The notes under the pieces are model-generated. The model worked only from the letters and a program-made list of their open reading frames with translations. It did no database searches and was not told the DNA's origin. Shown here in pieces: positions 1-25,923 of a stretch of DNA of 64,000 bases. Location of the stretch: assembly GCF_040436345.1 (NCBI RefSeq), contig NC_133234.1, positions 12,523,446-12,587,445 on the forward strand, given 5' to 3'. Position 1 is the first letter of the stretch, and each line of letters begins with the position of its first letter. A program made the translations under genes and the position numbers. The DNA comes from Pagrus major (lineage: Eukaryota; Chordata; Actinopteri; Spariformes; Sparidae).

Positions 1-14513
<14,513 letters not shown>

Positions 14514-15259
14514 TGCTAGCGAATGTCGCAAATGGAAAGATCCACCTGTTGATGTCTGAGTCTTGTTGCAACTTGTTTAAACTCCTGCAGCTAACCTAGT
14601 GTACATTTAGAGATGTTAGCTAGCAAACACGCAGCTAAATGAGCAGGAAAGCTCTTTCTCCGTTTCCCAGCGGTCAACGCAATAAAACCTTTTGTTTCAC
14701 ATCATCATGAGATGCGAGGGCTCCTCCAGTTCTCCTGGATTCAAAGTAAGTAACACTTTATTCCTGCTATGACGCCAAGCGCTCACAGTTGCAGTTATGT
14801 CCTTCCCGCTCCAGCCTCCGCCGTTGCCAACGACAGCGCGACGCTCATGACGTCGGTGCGTTGCTTTCCATGGCGCTTCTGGGTAATGAAGTTCATAGAA
14901 CAAAAGGAGTACTAAAAGAGAAACTGAAGCTTTTGGGAATCAAAAAGGCTATAAATTACCACACAAAGTATGTTGTAAGAAGACACTGCATATGGGTGTG
15001 GTGTAGATTAACTTCAACCTTTTCACGTCCTGTTGAATGTGCCATTTTTGTTTACCACCCTACTGTTAATGATGCCAATCTCTTACAGGAGGAGATCACC
15101 CCACACACTTATTTCTTAGAAAATGACAATATAAACAAATATCCTTTCACTTATTCACAATTTTATATCATACATAGTAACAATTACTTATTCACAATTT
15201 ACATATTCACAACAAACCACATAATCTTAAAAAAAATCACAGTGAATGCAAGAATGTAT
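14514..15259. promoter_or_regulatory. wdr90 upstream/5' UTR region and receptor 3' flank
   Basis: This 0.75 kb separates the wdr90 start codon from the end of the receptor extension. The stretch 14640-14870 is more GC-rich and contains several CpGs (for example gacagcgcgacgctcatgac), which fits a wdr90 promoter. The rest is AT-rich and probably receptor 3' UTR. No TATA box or exact start site can be assigned. Confidence 0.4.
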
Positions 15260-15592
15260 TCAGTCTGAATCTATATTTACAACATTTGGGAGTGACTCTA
15301 CAGGGTCTTGAAGATGAATGATGAAGGACACTTGCATTGCTACAGATGATTGTCCGACGCCATCTTGATCTCCACACTGCAGGTTGTTGTCTCTATTTAC
15401 CACTGATGGACAGTGCAGCAAAGAATCCTCAGGCTGTGGTGAAGTCGGCTGAACTTGACGTCTAAAAATCAGTGAACTGTCAGGAGTAGGCGAACCATCT
15501 GGCATTGCCCTTGCCATTGTGCCAGAGGATCTGTTGCGCTCTGGTGCCGTGGTGATGGAGAAAGTGTCTACTCGAGAATCGAGCATGCCTAG
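15260..15592 (-). CDS. In-frame 110-codon C-terminal extension after the receptor TGA (candidate readthrough)
   Basis: Directly after the receptor's TGA the same frame stays open for 110 codons to a second TGA at 15260-15262. There is no splice junction between them. The predicted segment is Ser/Thr/Pro-rich (VDTFSITTAPERNRSSGT, GSPTPDSS) and ends near DPVESLPNVVNIDSD. That composition fits the phosphorylatable cytoplasmic tail of class B GPCRs, whose relatives usually carry longer tails than the 435-residue form. Full readthrough would give 546 residues. Alternatives are a nonsense mutation in this allele, an assembly error, or 3' UTR open by chance. Confidence 0.55.
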   Translation of the reverse strand, partial: LGMLDSRVDTFSITTAPERNRSSGTMARAMPDGSPTPDSSLIFRRQVQPTSPQPEDSLLHCPSVVNRDNNLQCGDQDGVGQSSVAMQVSFIIHLQDPVESLPNVVNIDSD

Positions 15593-15595
15593 TCA
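15589..15595 (-). promoter_or_regulatory. Stop codon in UGA CUAG readthrough context
   Basis: The minus strand reads CAG TGA CTA GGC. UGA followed by CUAG is the established efficient readthrough motif of mammalian OPRK1, OPRL1, AQP4 and MAPK10. Here it sits at the end of a GPCR frame and is followed by a long open frame. Confidence 0.6.
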
Positions 15596-18500
15596 CTGTC
15601 CACAGCATGCAATCTCAGCCTCTATCCTCCAGCTACGTAACTTCCTCTTGAGCTCTGTCCTCACCTGCACCCAGAGTGGAAATGAGCCATTCCAGAGTTA
15701 ATGTGCCATTTTGTTACTTTCTCCAGTGTGATTGAATGGAAACTGGAAAAGTCATTCATCGTGGTATTGATCAAATTATCATTGTTGTGATTGGTACAAA
15801 TGGCCAATCAATACCTTCTGTGTAGAGAAAAAATATGAAAGGAGATTATGAGATGAAACAACAAACCTCTTTATTGGCGTAGCAGTAGAGCACCGCCACC
15901 AGAAGGCCCTGCAAATATAAAGAAAAGCCCAGTTAATTTAAGGAATGTATATGATATCTGTCATACAGGAACACATTAGATAATTTTTAGACGGTTAAAT
16001 TATCTTATAATGTCAGACTCTCTCTTGAAACCTACCTGAAATGAATTGAGAAAAAGGGTGAAGAAGACCTTAATGTAGCGGAGAATGCCTGTTGTCTGCT
16101 CATCTGTAGCAAAAATGAATATGATCTCGTGAATCCCAAACAAAGGGACAAGGGTAAGGGTTGCCTTGGCAAGCCTACGAGGGCAAAGCAGACAGCAGAG
16201 CAATTAGTCACATAAGTATTAATTTATCTGTCTATGTCTTTGTTCCCTCTCCCACAAAAAAAATTATCAATGCTTCTCTTTGAAAAACAGAGTCATGGCC
16301 ATAGCTTGGGAAAAAAAATAGATGAGTCAAATAAATCTAATTCATCATCATCACTGAGAATACCCTGAGACAACTTGCCGAAGTTTGTAATCCGGGTATT
16401 CACTCTGGTTGTTGGCTCGTAATTTGGAAAGAATGACCTTCAAGATCTTCATGAAAATTAGAAAGTTGATCTGTTGATCAGAAGAAAAAAATAGATATAG
16501 CTAGATATAAAGTATTATGTCATAAATTATACAGCGGAGTCCAATGACTGTAACATATAACTGCAATCACTATTTGCATGCTTACAAGTGAAGCAAAAAG
16601 AATTGGGAAACGAATGATCCACCAGTAGTTCATGTTCTCATTGAAGGCCCAACACCTGCAAGGACAAGGCTCGTGTTACTTTTTCTCCCCTGTCCAATCT
16701 GGATCAGTTGGGTCACGGGGTCGACACATAAAGTGATCACACACGTGCTCACACTTACTCTTTGTTTTCTTTATATAGCTTCATCACTGCCCAGGGAACC
16801 ACAAAGAGAAGTGGCGTTCCTATGGAAAAACAGTTAAAAATGCTGTTTCCATGGTATCAGCTGTAATTACGTGCACTTGAGAGGGTCGGCAGTATGGGAG
16901 GAAGAAGCGTCTACTGTTGCAATGTGTCTTCATATGTATGTACTGTTTCTCTATAGTGAGATGGTTTTTGATGTAATGAGAGATTCTGATCATCTCCTTC
17001 AAATTTAGGTTGAGTCCCTGAAACAGAGATGAAACTTACCCCAGCCAAGACAGATGTAGGGTAAATATTTGGTGCTGTCGATGAACACCGAGGCAATGAG
17101 CACAGAGTACAAATAAATTGCCTCTCCAAAGAACCAATAATGATTGGCCAGGACACAGTACTGCATCATCACCTGTGCTATCCTGCAGCCAATAGCAGCC
17201 TAGAGGCAGTGGTGATACAAATAAAACATGTTTAAGGCTGATGTTTAAACTTGCAAGTATCAGAATTTCTTTCTTAATTTGTCATTTTTAGCTGTGATTT
17301 TCAACGCATGGACAATTTTAAACCATCATGACCTACCTGATGACTGAGCATCTCTTTCACGTCAGTCTGTTTCATGATCTCTCTTCCCCAGTGGCGTTCC
17401 AGCATGGTGTCCTTAATGATGACAGATACAGCTCGGAGGATGAGCGACAGGAAGAGGTTTGCATGAATGTAGTTCCTGGTGCAATGCAGCTTCCTGTCAG
17501 GTAACATGAAGGTACTTAAAATTTGAATTTTGCGTATCAAGGCTTTAAAGGGTAACTCCACCTGTTTTACACATTAAAGTGTGTTTACTGGTCTTGGGGA
17601 GTACTGCTCCATATATGAAAAAAAGTATTATAAAACCTTTTATGTCTCCAGAGGACATCTGATAACGTACATAAAGCTGCCTCCAGTGATGTCACTCAGT
17701 GACAGAGTTGCATTGTGGGTAATGTAGGCACCATGTTTTGGAAAGGAGCAGGAATACTAGGAAAAAAATGGCGATATCTCTGGTTCTTCTGTATCCATTT
17801 TGGTGATTTGTTATTAAACTATCCATAATGATATCCAGTAGTGTTTTAGGAGTGCAATGTGTTACCCACAATGCAACTTAGCCACTGATTGACATCTGTG
17901 AGGTAACTGTGGGGTATCTGATTTATATCTAGATTTAACGTTACACTGTGAAATCCAATCTAATAGACAGCTTACCTAAAACTCAGAAGAATGATGAGAG
18001 CAGTTATGAGGGTGAAGAGGGACAAGGAGTAGCCGACAGTGTACAACATCCTGAAGCTCACCATCAGTTGTTTGAACCACAGCTGTAAAGAGACAACATA
18101 GACAAGAGAGAGACAAGAGACAACGAGAGACACATAAGATATGTGAGTTTCATGGAAGATGTGACTGTTGTATGGAAAACATGTCACGGAAAAAGAGGGA
18201 GAGGCTAGAGTTGAAAGCCAATAACCTATTAGACTTCTTGGTTGTAAACACACACAATCTTGCAGACAGGAGACGTTGAAGTCTAGCCATTTTTGGATGT
18301 CAAATAACGATCAAGCCAAGTGCTGGTAATTCATGTTATTTTACCCTACAGAGCATCTCTCCATCAAACCCTCATGGTTTACTTCAACTATTTTGATATT
18401 TTTAGCATATTTTCTTTTCCTTTTTTTTTTCACCTTGAAAGTGTTCTTTGCTTTCAAAGTATTGGTCTCTTACGATAGATAAATACCTCTATTGGCATTC

Positions 18501-19899
18501 AAACTCATCTCAGTACCTCACCTACTTCAGAGGTTTTTCTTTTCCATTTCGTGTTTACATGATGACCTTGGTCTGACAAGAAACAACCCCAGTTTCATCA
18601 GTGCAGTGTAGGCTACACAAAAGAAACTTTCTTCCTCAGTAGAGAATACGTGTCATACAAATGTTTGAGTGACAAGAAGTGCTCACGGTCGAAACAAATT
18701 AAGCCCCGAGCTGGAGACATTTTAGTCGCCCTACCTCCTGAGATGTGACCTCTTTTTCCTCCTCACACTGGGTCAGGTCTCTCCACACCTGCCCGCTGTC
18801 ATCTCTCTCCCAGAGGCCGTCAGAGCCACACCGTCGAAGCACAACACCGTGGGACACTGGAGGAGAAACAGTCATTACCCACTTACTCCTAATTAGGATC
18901 CCAAGGGATTGAAACTAATAGCAACACACAGTGGGCAGAAGACAGGTTGAATGCCTGGACAAGTTATCAGCATCCAACATAAAGGGAAAAGAAACACAAA
19001 GATACCAACAACCTCGGGCACAATGGCCACATACACATGCAAAATAATCTGTATATAATCTACAGAATTTTTTTTACTTAACCATCAAAATGTATCGGTA
19101 TATTTTGCAGATTGTGCAGAAATGGATGGAGCAACTCCCCTAACATCTGCACGATCAGTATCACCACACATCAAAAGCATGCTCAAGAGGAAACTAACAG
19201 GATCACGTTTATATTTCAGCTTACTGTTCTGTCAAAGTTAGACTGACTAAAAGTGTGATTTACCTTTATCATACCAGGGCAGGTAGAAAGGGCATGAAAT
19301 GTTGACCACAGAGCCGGCAGGAGTATCTGGCCAGCAGGCATATCTGTCAAATGTCCTGTTACAGAACAAGCCCGCTAGAAAGGCAACAAATAAGAAAACT
19401 GAAAAGATTCTGTTACTCAACAAAAAAGCCATAGATGATGATTTCTGGCACAAATATAAATGGCATAATTTCAATTTTCTTTCTTCCTGTATTTCCATCT
19501 CTTGCCATTAATCCTTTTACACGACGACAGAGTAATAAATGAATGAAGTTTTCCGTACCTTGAATGAGTGGCTCATTTTCTATCATTTTCACACAGTCTT
19601 CTTTATACTGGACCCACCTCAGATAAGTCTCCTCCAAGACTTTCCCACTGGCCATTTCAATCTGTTAGACGAAGACAAAATATCTTCAGAAACACCTTTC
19701 TTTAATTTTCAAGTTTTCTTAAAAGCTGTTCAGAGAGGCTACTTTAAAAGTCATTTTTGCGTGTCACATTTTTCACTCAAAAAAAAAAAAAAGATATATA
19801 TTATCATTGTACATTATTAAAGCCTACCTTTGGCAGTTCGAGAAACAGCAGGCAGATCAAAGTTATTACATCTTGTGTCCTATTCATCGCTGCAGACAT
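15593..19899 (-). CDS. Glucagon receptor-family class B GPCR (glucagon receptor-like)
   Basis: A class B1 peptide-hormone receptor expected to couple glucagon-like peptides to Gs/cAMP at the plasma membrane (family knowledge). Thirteen phase-consistent exons: 19828-19899, 19559-19661, 19264-19374, 18735-18856, 17976-18082, 17337-17493, 17040-17199, 16759-16819, 16586-16655, 16379-16470, 16036-16174, 15867-15908, 15593-15664. They encode 435 residues to the first stop. A signal peptide covers 1 to about 24. The hormone-binding domain has six cysteines (47, 63, 72, 86, 105, 126), the [15 protein letters not shown] signature and NxS/T sites at N64 and N83. Seven membrane segments run from about 148 to 408, with [37 protein letters not shown] and [14 protein letters not shown]. 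The ectodomain is closest to GCGR. The FGEAIYLY variant in TM3 and linkage to wdr90/nlrc3 suggest the receptor lineage reported in non-mammals for glucagon-like peptide GCGL (gcrpr), but I cannot prove this. A second in-frame Met lies at residue 5. The tail ends IACCGQ at a TGA discussed separately. Confidence 0.92.
16373..16378 (-). other. GC-AG splice donor (GCAAGT) in the receptor
   Basis: The exon 16379-16470 ends AAACTTCG followed by GCAAGT. Joining here to 16174 gives [13 protein letters not shown], the canonical class B intracellular-loop/TM6 sequence. Using the next GT (GGGTATTC, before 16364) would insert five extra residues, QVVSG, into this invariant motif, so the GC donor is preferred. 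Confidence 0.7.
17546..17930. repeat. Interspersed repeat in receptor intron with 15-bp inverted repeat
   Basis: The segment starts aaagggtaactccacctg, which resembles common fish MITE ends. It contains ttgcattgtgggtaa at 17708-17722 and its perfect reverse complement at 17862-17876. I could not define both termini. It lies between the exons ending at 17493 and starting at 17976. Confidence 0.4.
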
Positions 19900-20912
19900 G
19901 TTCTTTCTGATCCAAAAAGACTGAGAGGAGGAAGAACAGAATGGTTTTGACTACGTCTTATTTGTTAAGCTCAGCAAGCTCAGCAGCTGGTGGAATACTG
20001 TACCACCAGCTGCACCTCTATCACAAGAAGATGGAGCAAGTGGGTGCCTGTTGCCTTGCAATAAAACATATGAATTATCATCAATTTTTAGCACAATTAC
20101 GTTTCCTTTCACAAGCACTGAACTTTTGAACCCATGCCAAAATGTATGCACCAAAGGGAATATTCTGCCACTTGGGCCTATATCTAGACAAAATAAGCCC
20201 ATATGTAGATCAACTCTGAGGACTATTTAATATTACTGTTTAATTAAACTATTCAAATGTAAATTATATCAAAATTTTGAATAAAACATGCACAAATGGG
20301 GGAATCTGGAGGGGCAGAATATATCCTTTGGTGCATAAATCCACTGGAGTATACAGATGTATTTCACTCAGAAAAAAACATAAAATCTTGATTGAAGTAG
20401 GCTATTTCTACCTGTTTGGTTTTCTGAGAAAAAGAGGATTTAACAGTAATTCCAGGGGTTCTTGGTGTATCCCGCCTTCCCTCCTCCATTTTGACTCTTT
20501 GGGACGTGGTAGCATGAAAGGGTTAAACTACGAGACATTTTCTAGATGTGTCAGAATTAGATAAATTAAGTCACTGAAGCAAAAGGCTTCAGCTGGCTTT
20601 TGTAAAAGTTCTCTAATAGTATGTAACTTGAAAAGCCTGACCTTATGTTGTATTTGGAAAAAGGAAGATATTTAAAATAAAATTAAAGGGGTTTGATTTT
20701 TTTTTTATTTTTAGTACTAACCTGTTTGAATATACTTTATTTTTGTCATATTTTGTCATATACACTTTTCCAGCATACATGCACCATGCTCCAAACTGGC
20801 TTAGTATGGATGGAGACACCAGCACTGCCTCATTTGTCTTCAAAGACAACCTTTCACCAACAGAATAATATCAAGGAGTCTGTGATACACTCTGAAACTA
20901 AATGAGGCTTCT

Positions 20913-20928
20913 ACCATCTATCTATCTG

Positions 20929-20996
<68 letters not shown>
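20913..20996. repeat. (TCTA)n microsatellite
   Basis: About 80 bp of tandem tcta units with one gtc interruption near 20928. It is intergenic and probably length-polymorphic. Confidence 0.95.
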
Positions 20997-22902
20997 ACCA
21001 TCATAATTATTGCCTGAAGATTTGGCTTCTACAGTAGTCAGTCTGCTAATGGCTCTGACATGTGCTTAATCATCAGTGGACGAGGTCTGGTGGGGGGTCT
21101 TGCTAGATCCTTTCAACCCTGAAACCCACTTAGACTATGAGTGATGTAGGATTTTGAAGTCAATGATTAAGAAAAAGAGAACTATTACTCTTTGAAACTG
21201 GAATGGAATAGATGAAAGAAATGTAGCCCATGTGTTACATTAATGATTGCTGTTTTAGTGGACCCTCATTTTAACAGGCATTTCCTCATGTGACCTAATT
21301 CCTCCTGCAGCAGCTTTCTGAAAGGCACAGACAATGGTACAGTATACCGCAATGTTGTCCGAAATGTTGCTTTTGATTTGCCCCACTTGTCAAAAAATGT
21401 GATATTATATTGACATGTTTTTAGATTAGCAGTGTGGTCTATAACAGTGATGTGTCCCTGGATAAAACCCTGCTACTGTATAGTGGAACCACATTTATTT
21501 GCAAAACAAGCTCAGGGGGTCCGCTGTCCCCACCATCTGTGACGGTGCCACCTCAGGCTCAGCGCAGCCTTCGTCAGTGTACCAACAGACTGCCAAAACA
21601 CAGATTCGATTTGTCTCCTGGTAGAAGGCATTTGACAGTCATTGCCTGTGGCAGCTCGAGGAATGAAACCATATCGGGCTTGGTTTCTTGTAAGGCCAGG
21701 AGCTGTCCTATGTGGAGCTCTCCCCTACTCTATAATGGCAGGAAACATAATGTGAGAACTCGATTACCATCAATATGTAATTATCAATAAATTTTGCATT
21801 ATTTTCTTTTTTCTTTATTTTCTTTCTATTTCTGTGATTTGGCCTGTTTTATCGCTTTTATTCCTTTTATTTGTCATTACTCACTCACTGAGTTTTTGTG
21901 TTTTTACATTTTCTGTTCTGCTTTCTTGATTTGACTCACTGGTTGAATAATTGCTGTAAATTCCCATATATTTGACTCATAAGGTTGTTTGCGGTGCTCC
22001 TGTGTGGCTTGCGTAGCCTGCCTTGTCGTGATTAACAGGAAGTGGAATTTTAAAAAGTTTTCTGTTGTGTGACTAAACAAGCAGACGGGTAGTTTCACTG
22101 TCATTGCTGGTGATGCCAAGCTGGCTCAAGCAGTGTCATGTCATCCATATTATGTGGTTATAATAAGAAGAAAACTAAGACAAAGATGAAAGAAGACTAA
22201 AGATAGCGACTACATCATCTTTTGTAGATTTTTAAATTATTATTATTTTTTTGTATATACTAGCAAAATGTGATCTAATTATTTATAGTCTAGATTAATA
22301 AATTAATTTTTAACCAAATCTATCCACGCCTAATTTTATTGTAATTAGTTAGTGTATCACTTAGTGAAACGCTTTATTAATCTTTTTTTCCGTGACACTT
22401 TTGGTCCTCCATACCATAGCAGGATTACATGAACCAAACCTGGCTCCTGAGCAATTATTTGACGCACTTTTACAGTTACAGGCTTCTTTCAGTACTTCAA
22501 AACAGTTGCATTGAAAAATAGGCATTGCATCCTCCACATTCTGGAAAAAGTTGCCTATAAAGACAGATTTTATTTATTATATGTTGCATTTTTTTTGTCG
22601 AAGTGCAATGGCGATTTAAAAAAACCTATACAAAAAATAAAGATGATTCTTTTTAATGGCTATCATAAGAGGAAAAAAAAACATTGTGCATGCACGAAAG
22701 CTATCTCTAATGTTAATTAAGTTTGTGTTTTTACTTACATAATGTCAACGCTCTCACATTTCCCATGAGATGTATGATGCGTTTTGGATAAATACACCCC
22801 TTCAATTTCCCTTTTGGGACATCTTCCGGATAAAACAGTTGCAGTAGTCTACTACCATGAACAAACAAAAGACAACAACAGAAAAACAACAGCACTTACA
22901 GA

Positions 22903-23129
22903 TGAAGTGTCCCTCGGAGAGAAGAAAGCTGCTCTCACAGATGCGCTGTGTGCTCCGTCCTGAGCGCGACGCACCTGAACATGCTCTGAGCAGCAGGTCT
23001 GTCCGCGACGCTCCCTGCAACACCAAGTGCTGTGAACTCACCCACTTCTCCACTGGTGTTCATCATTACTGTCCGAGCTAGAGAACATTTATGAACAAGC
23101 ATCTCTTCAATAGAGCCTAGGTTGTTCAA
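22903..23129 (-). other. Possible 5' UTR exon of the receptor
   Basis: On the minus strand a strong donor (TTCATCT|GTAAGTGC) ends a GC-richer block just upstream of the receptor gene, about 3 kb before its start codon. A short ORF in the block has no recognisable domain. This is an inference from splice consensus and position only. Confidence 0.25.
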
Positions 23130-23448
23130 AAACTATCACTTGTTTAATATATTTATCCATTCAGTGTACGCGAAATGAGCGAGAACGTGATATGTTTGCG
23201 TTTTCTCTAAGATCAGTCGCAGCGGGGAAAGGGTGCAACTAAATATCGGGAATAGAAAGAATGCAAAAAGAAAAGAGAGAAAAAAAACCCAAACATTTAT
23301 TCAGGTGTAAATTAGTCAAAATCGTCTTTGATCAAACTATTGTGTGCAATGAAGCACATCTATGGGAAATGTATTTGGAGGATCAGTCATTCACACAGAG
23401 AACCAACTTAACATCAACTGCTGACATGAATATGTGAACATCTGGGAC

Positions 23449-23773
23449 TTAAAGCTGCAATATGTAATTTGAAGAATTTGCCACCTGTGAGTTTCTTGAT
23501 GTCTTCCTACTTGTTTTCAATGTGTTTAAATGCAATTTTTAATGTCTTTTAATGTATTTTTTATGCCCCTGTAAAGCACTTTGAGTAGTTGCCTTGTGTC
23601 TGAATTGTGCTATGTAAATAAACTTGCCTTACAGCGCTGGCAACAGAACTGGGTTCTGTAGCCTCCATCTTTGACATAATGTCAAAATTGATATTTCTTC
23701 ACATTCTCTTATTAGTTTTTCAATGTTTTAACTGTAGTCCTTACATCGATATCAGCCTATATTGCACCTTTAA
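23449..23773. mobile_element. MITE with TTAA-bounded inverted ends, carrying a retroposon-like tail
   Basis: The left end is ttaaagctgcaatatgtaat. The right end is tatattgcacctttaa, whose complement is ttaaaggtgcaatata, so the ends match at 14 of 16 positions. Inside lies agcactttgagtagttgcc followed by ctatgtaaataaacttgcc, which resembles the tail of a fish SINE/LINE family and suggests nesting. It is non-coding. Confidence 0.55.
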
Positions 23774-25814
23774 TCAGCATCATGCAGTGGCACCTTCACC
23801 AACTGTTGTTTTTACAGTTATTTAACTGCTCAAAAACTTAAGAAATACAATTACAAATAGGATGTCTATCTGAAGGAAATTTGGGGATTAGCTGCAACTT
23901 TAAGGATTTGCTTTTATTTCAGAATTAAGATAATCTGTATTTAAAGTGGTAGGAAAATAAAGGCCCCAGAACACTGTTTTGAGAGCTCAACGAAACCATG
24001 TGTCAAGAATTTAAAATGCTAATGAGTGGAGGTGAGCATACCTAAATCTAGACCCTCACATCCTCAAGCAATGCAGCACAACCTGATCTTTCTACTGATG
24101 GTTATAGATCTAGTTCATCTATACTGGGTAGCAATAAGGCAGGTCTCTTGTTGCCTGATTGCAGCCAAGAAACATTCAAAGTTCCTCTTCATTTTCATAA
24201 TTTGCCTTTCATCATTATCTGACAATGGAGACGGAGTGGAGAGGAAACAGGGCTGAATGTGGGTATGTTTTTAGTTACATGGTCTGTGTCTCAGACCACT
24301 GGACCACATATATATACAAATATATATATTATTTTTTATGTAAAGTAAATTAACATAATTAATTTAACATATTTCATTTTGAAATAACGTATGAGTGCAT
24401 TTGGCAAATGTTTGGATACTTCTGAAGATACAAATTTGGTGAGTTTTAAAGGGCCTTAAATCTCATCCGTTTCTGACTTACTGTACATGAAAGCACTATT
24501 TCTGCCAACATTTGTAACATTTTGTTTAAAAATGTGATGTTGCAGTTGAATATAATACATTTTTTTCATTACAATTGATATATAAGCTTCATAATTTGAG
24601 TGAAAAGTTGAATCTTTGAAAAATGCACCTGGATTTCAGAATATCTTATCTGTCCCCCTTTAGCTTCAATGACAACATGCAATCAGGCTGGCATGGACTC
24701 CACAAAATTTGAATCAAAAGATGATTTAATGTTTATAAATATATATTTTTGTATTTCATTGTTACTCAGTGTAGAGAAGTGCTTACTAACTGTTACAACT
24801 GCTTTTAGGGGCCGTACATACCCGACATATTACCATCTGTAAAGTTAACATGGCAAACGTGTTGGCGAACAGTTGCCTATCTATACATATGGAGAAACTG
24901 TCACGTTTCGTTTGTGAGAAACGAAGAAAACAAACTAGGAGGCAGATGAGGATTAACAGGTTTATTGTGATGTTACTGCTGATGGAGATGGGTTGAGAAG
25001 ATGGGCTGGATTGTAACATCAGAGGGAAAAGGATGAATGGAGAATGGCAAGCATGATGTTGCTAGTGTGGGTGAGTTGGCAGGCAGGATGAGATCTGAAA
25101 CAGGGGAAAGTATTCAAGAGTCAAAACTAACTTGAAACCTGAGCGTTCAACCATCTGGTGATGAGTAGGAGGAAAGCCAGAGCTGATAAGATGCAAGGTG
25201 ATGAATCACTTGTAGACAGGCGGGGAGGTAGGCAGGATCTCTTCAAGGCAGGAACGACACAAACAACACTGATAGATAAACAGGATTGGGGGGAACACAG
25301 AAAGACACAAGGCAGAGACAGGGACATAGCTGCGACCGTGGCAGAAACATTGAAAATTAGTTGAATTAAGTGTTTGTCCACCTGTTGAATGTCCAAATTC
25401 AACTCTTCTAGCTCTGTTTTGCCCTCCAAAACCTTCACAAAAATATCTGGCTCTTTAGCTGCCAACATTCCACTAAGTTCATCAGCTATTTGCTAACTTT
25501 GTCTGTCTCCCATCAGGTGCCATGGGGCAAGTGGGGGAAAACCATGGTGGAAGTGAACCAAAACAGTAACGTTGTGGGCCACGAAACCAAAACAATAAGC
25601 TGAAAGACTCTGTAAAGGTCCAGAGCTGTAGGGAACAGCAGGTTAATCACTATGAACAACCCTTTCTCATACACTGATCCATGCTATTATGAAAATATCA
25701 ATCCGCTGAATAAAAGTTTTTTGTTGCTTTAAGTTACAATAATATTTTGTAGCTAGAATCCTTTTAATATTTATTTACTTCTGTGCATTTTTTCTAGCAA
25801 TAAAAACTTTCTTT
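23774..25814. other. Intergenic region, no supported gene
   Basis: AT-rich sequence with short open frames only and no splice-supported exon set. The segment around 24650-24720 (agcttcaatgacaacatgca onwards) looks like old repeat sequence. Nothing further can be supported. Confidence 0.45.
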
Positions 25815-25923
25815 CGCCCTGTGACAGACCGACAATCTGTCCTGGATGCACCCTGACTCCTGCCCCTGCATGCTGGGATTGGGTACAGCCCCCGCCATGA
25901 ACCTGCACTTAGTGGATGGATGG
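25815..25923 (+). mobile_element. Very short LINE/SINE 3' tail (L2-like) with 11-bp target-site duplication
   Basis: The segment reads gacagaccgacaatctgtcc, then catgctgggattgggtacag, then cccccgccatgaacctgcac, and ends in tggatggatgg. This is the typical 3' tail of L2/CR1-type LINEs and dependent SINEs in fish. The perfect 11-bp repeat aaactttcttt flanks it at 25804-25814 and 25924-25934. The insert is only about 109 bp, so extremely 5'-truncated. Confidence 0.75.

Larger units (their letters stand above)
19900..23448. other. Intergenic/upstream region without supported genes
   Basis: AT-rich sequence upstream of the receptor. It contains the TCTA microsatellite and a possible non-coding exon near 22.9-23.1 kb. 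An open frame at 21434-21790 has no domain or splice support. Confidence 0.5.

Noticed and set aside
14789-15268. 159-codon plus-strand open frame between wdr90 and the receptor
   Set aside because: AT-rich, no domain, overlaps probable promoter and 3' UTR; not convincing as a gene.
15260-15586. Treating the ORF after the receptor stop as an independent small gene starting at its own Met
   Set aside because: It is in the receptor frame immediately after the TGA, with tail-like composition and no promoter or separate exon context; readthrough or a nonsense allele explains it better.
16364-16378. QVVSG insertion in the receptor loop as the main isoform
   Set aside because: The GC donor restores the family-invariant motif, so the insertion is kept only as a possible alternative.
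21434-21790. 118-codon plus-strand open frame
   Set aside because: No domain, no splice context and low-complexity Ser/Pro/Arg composition; most likely chance.
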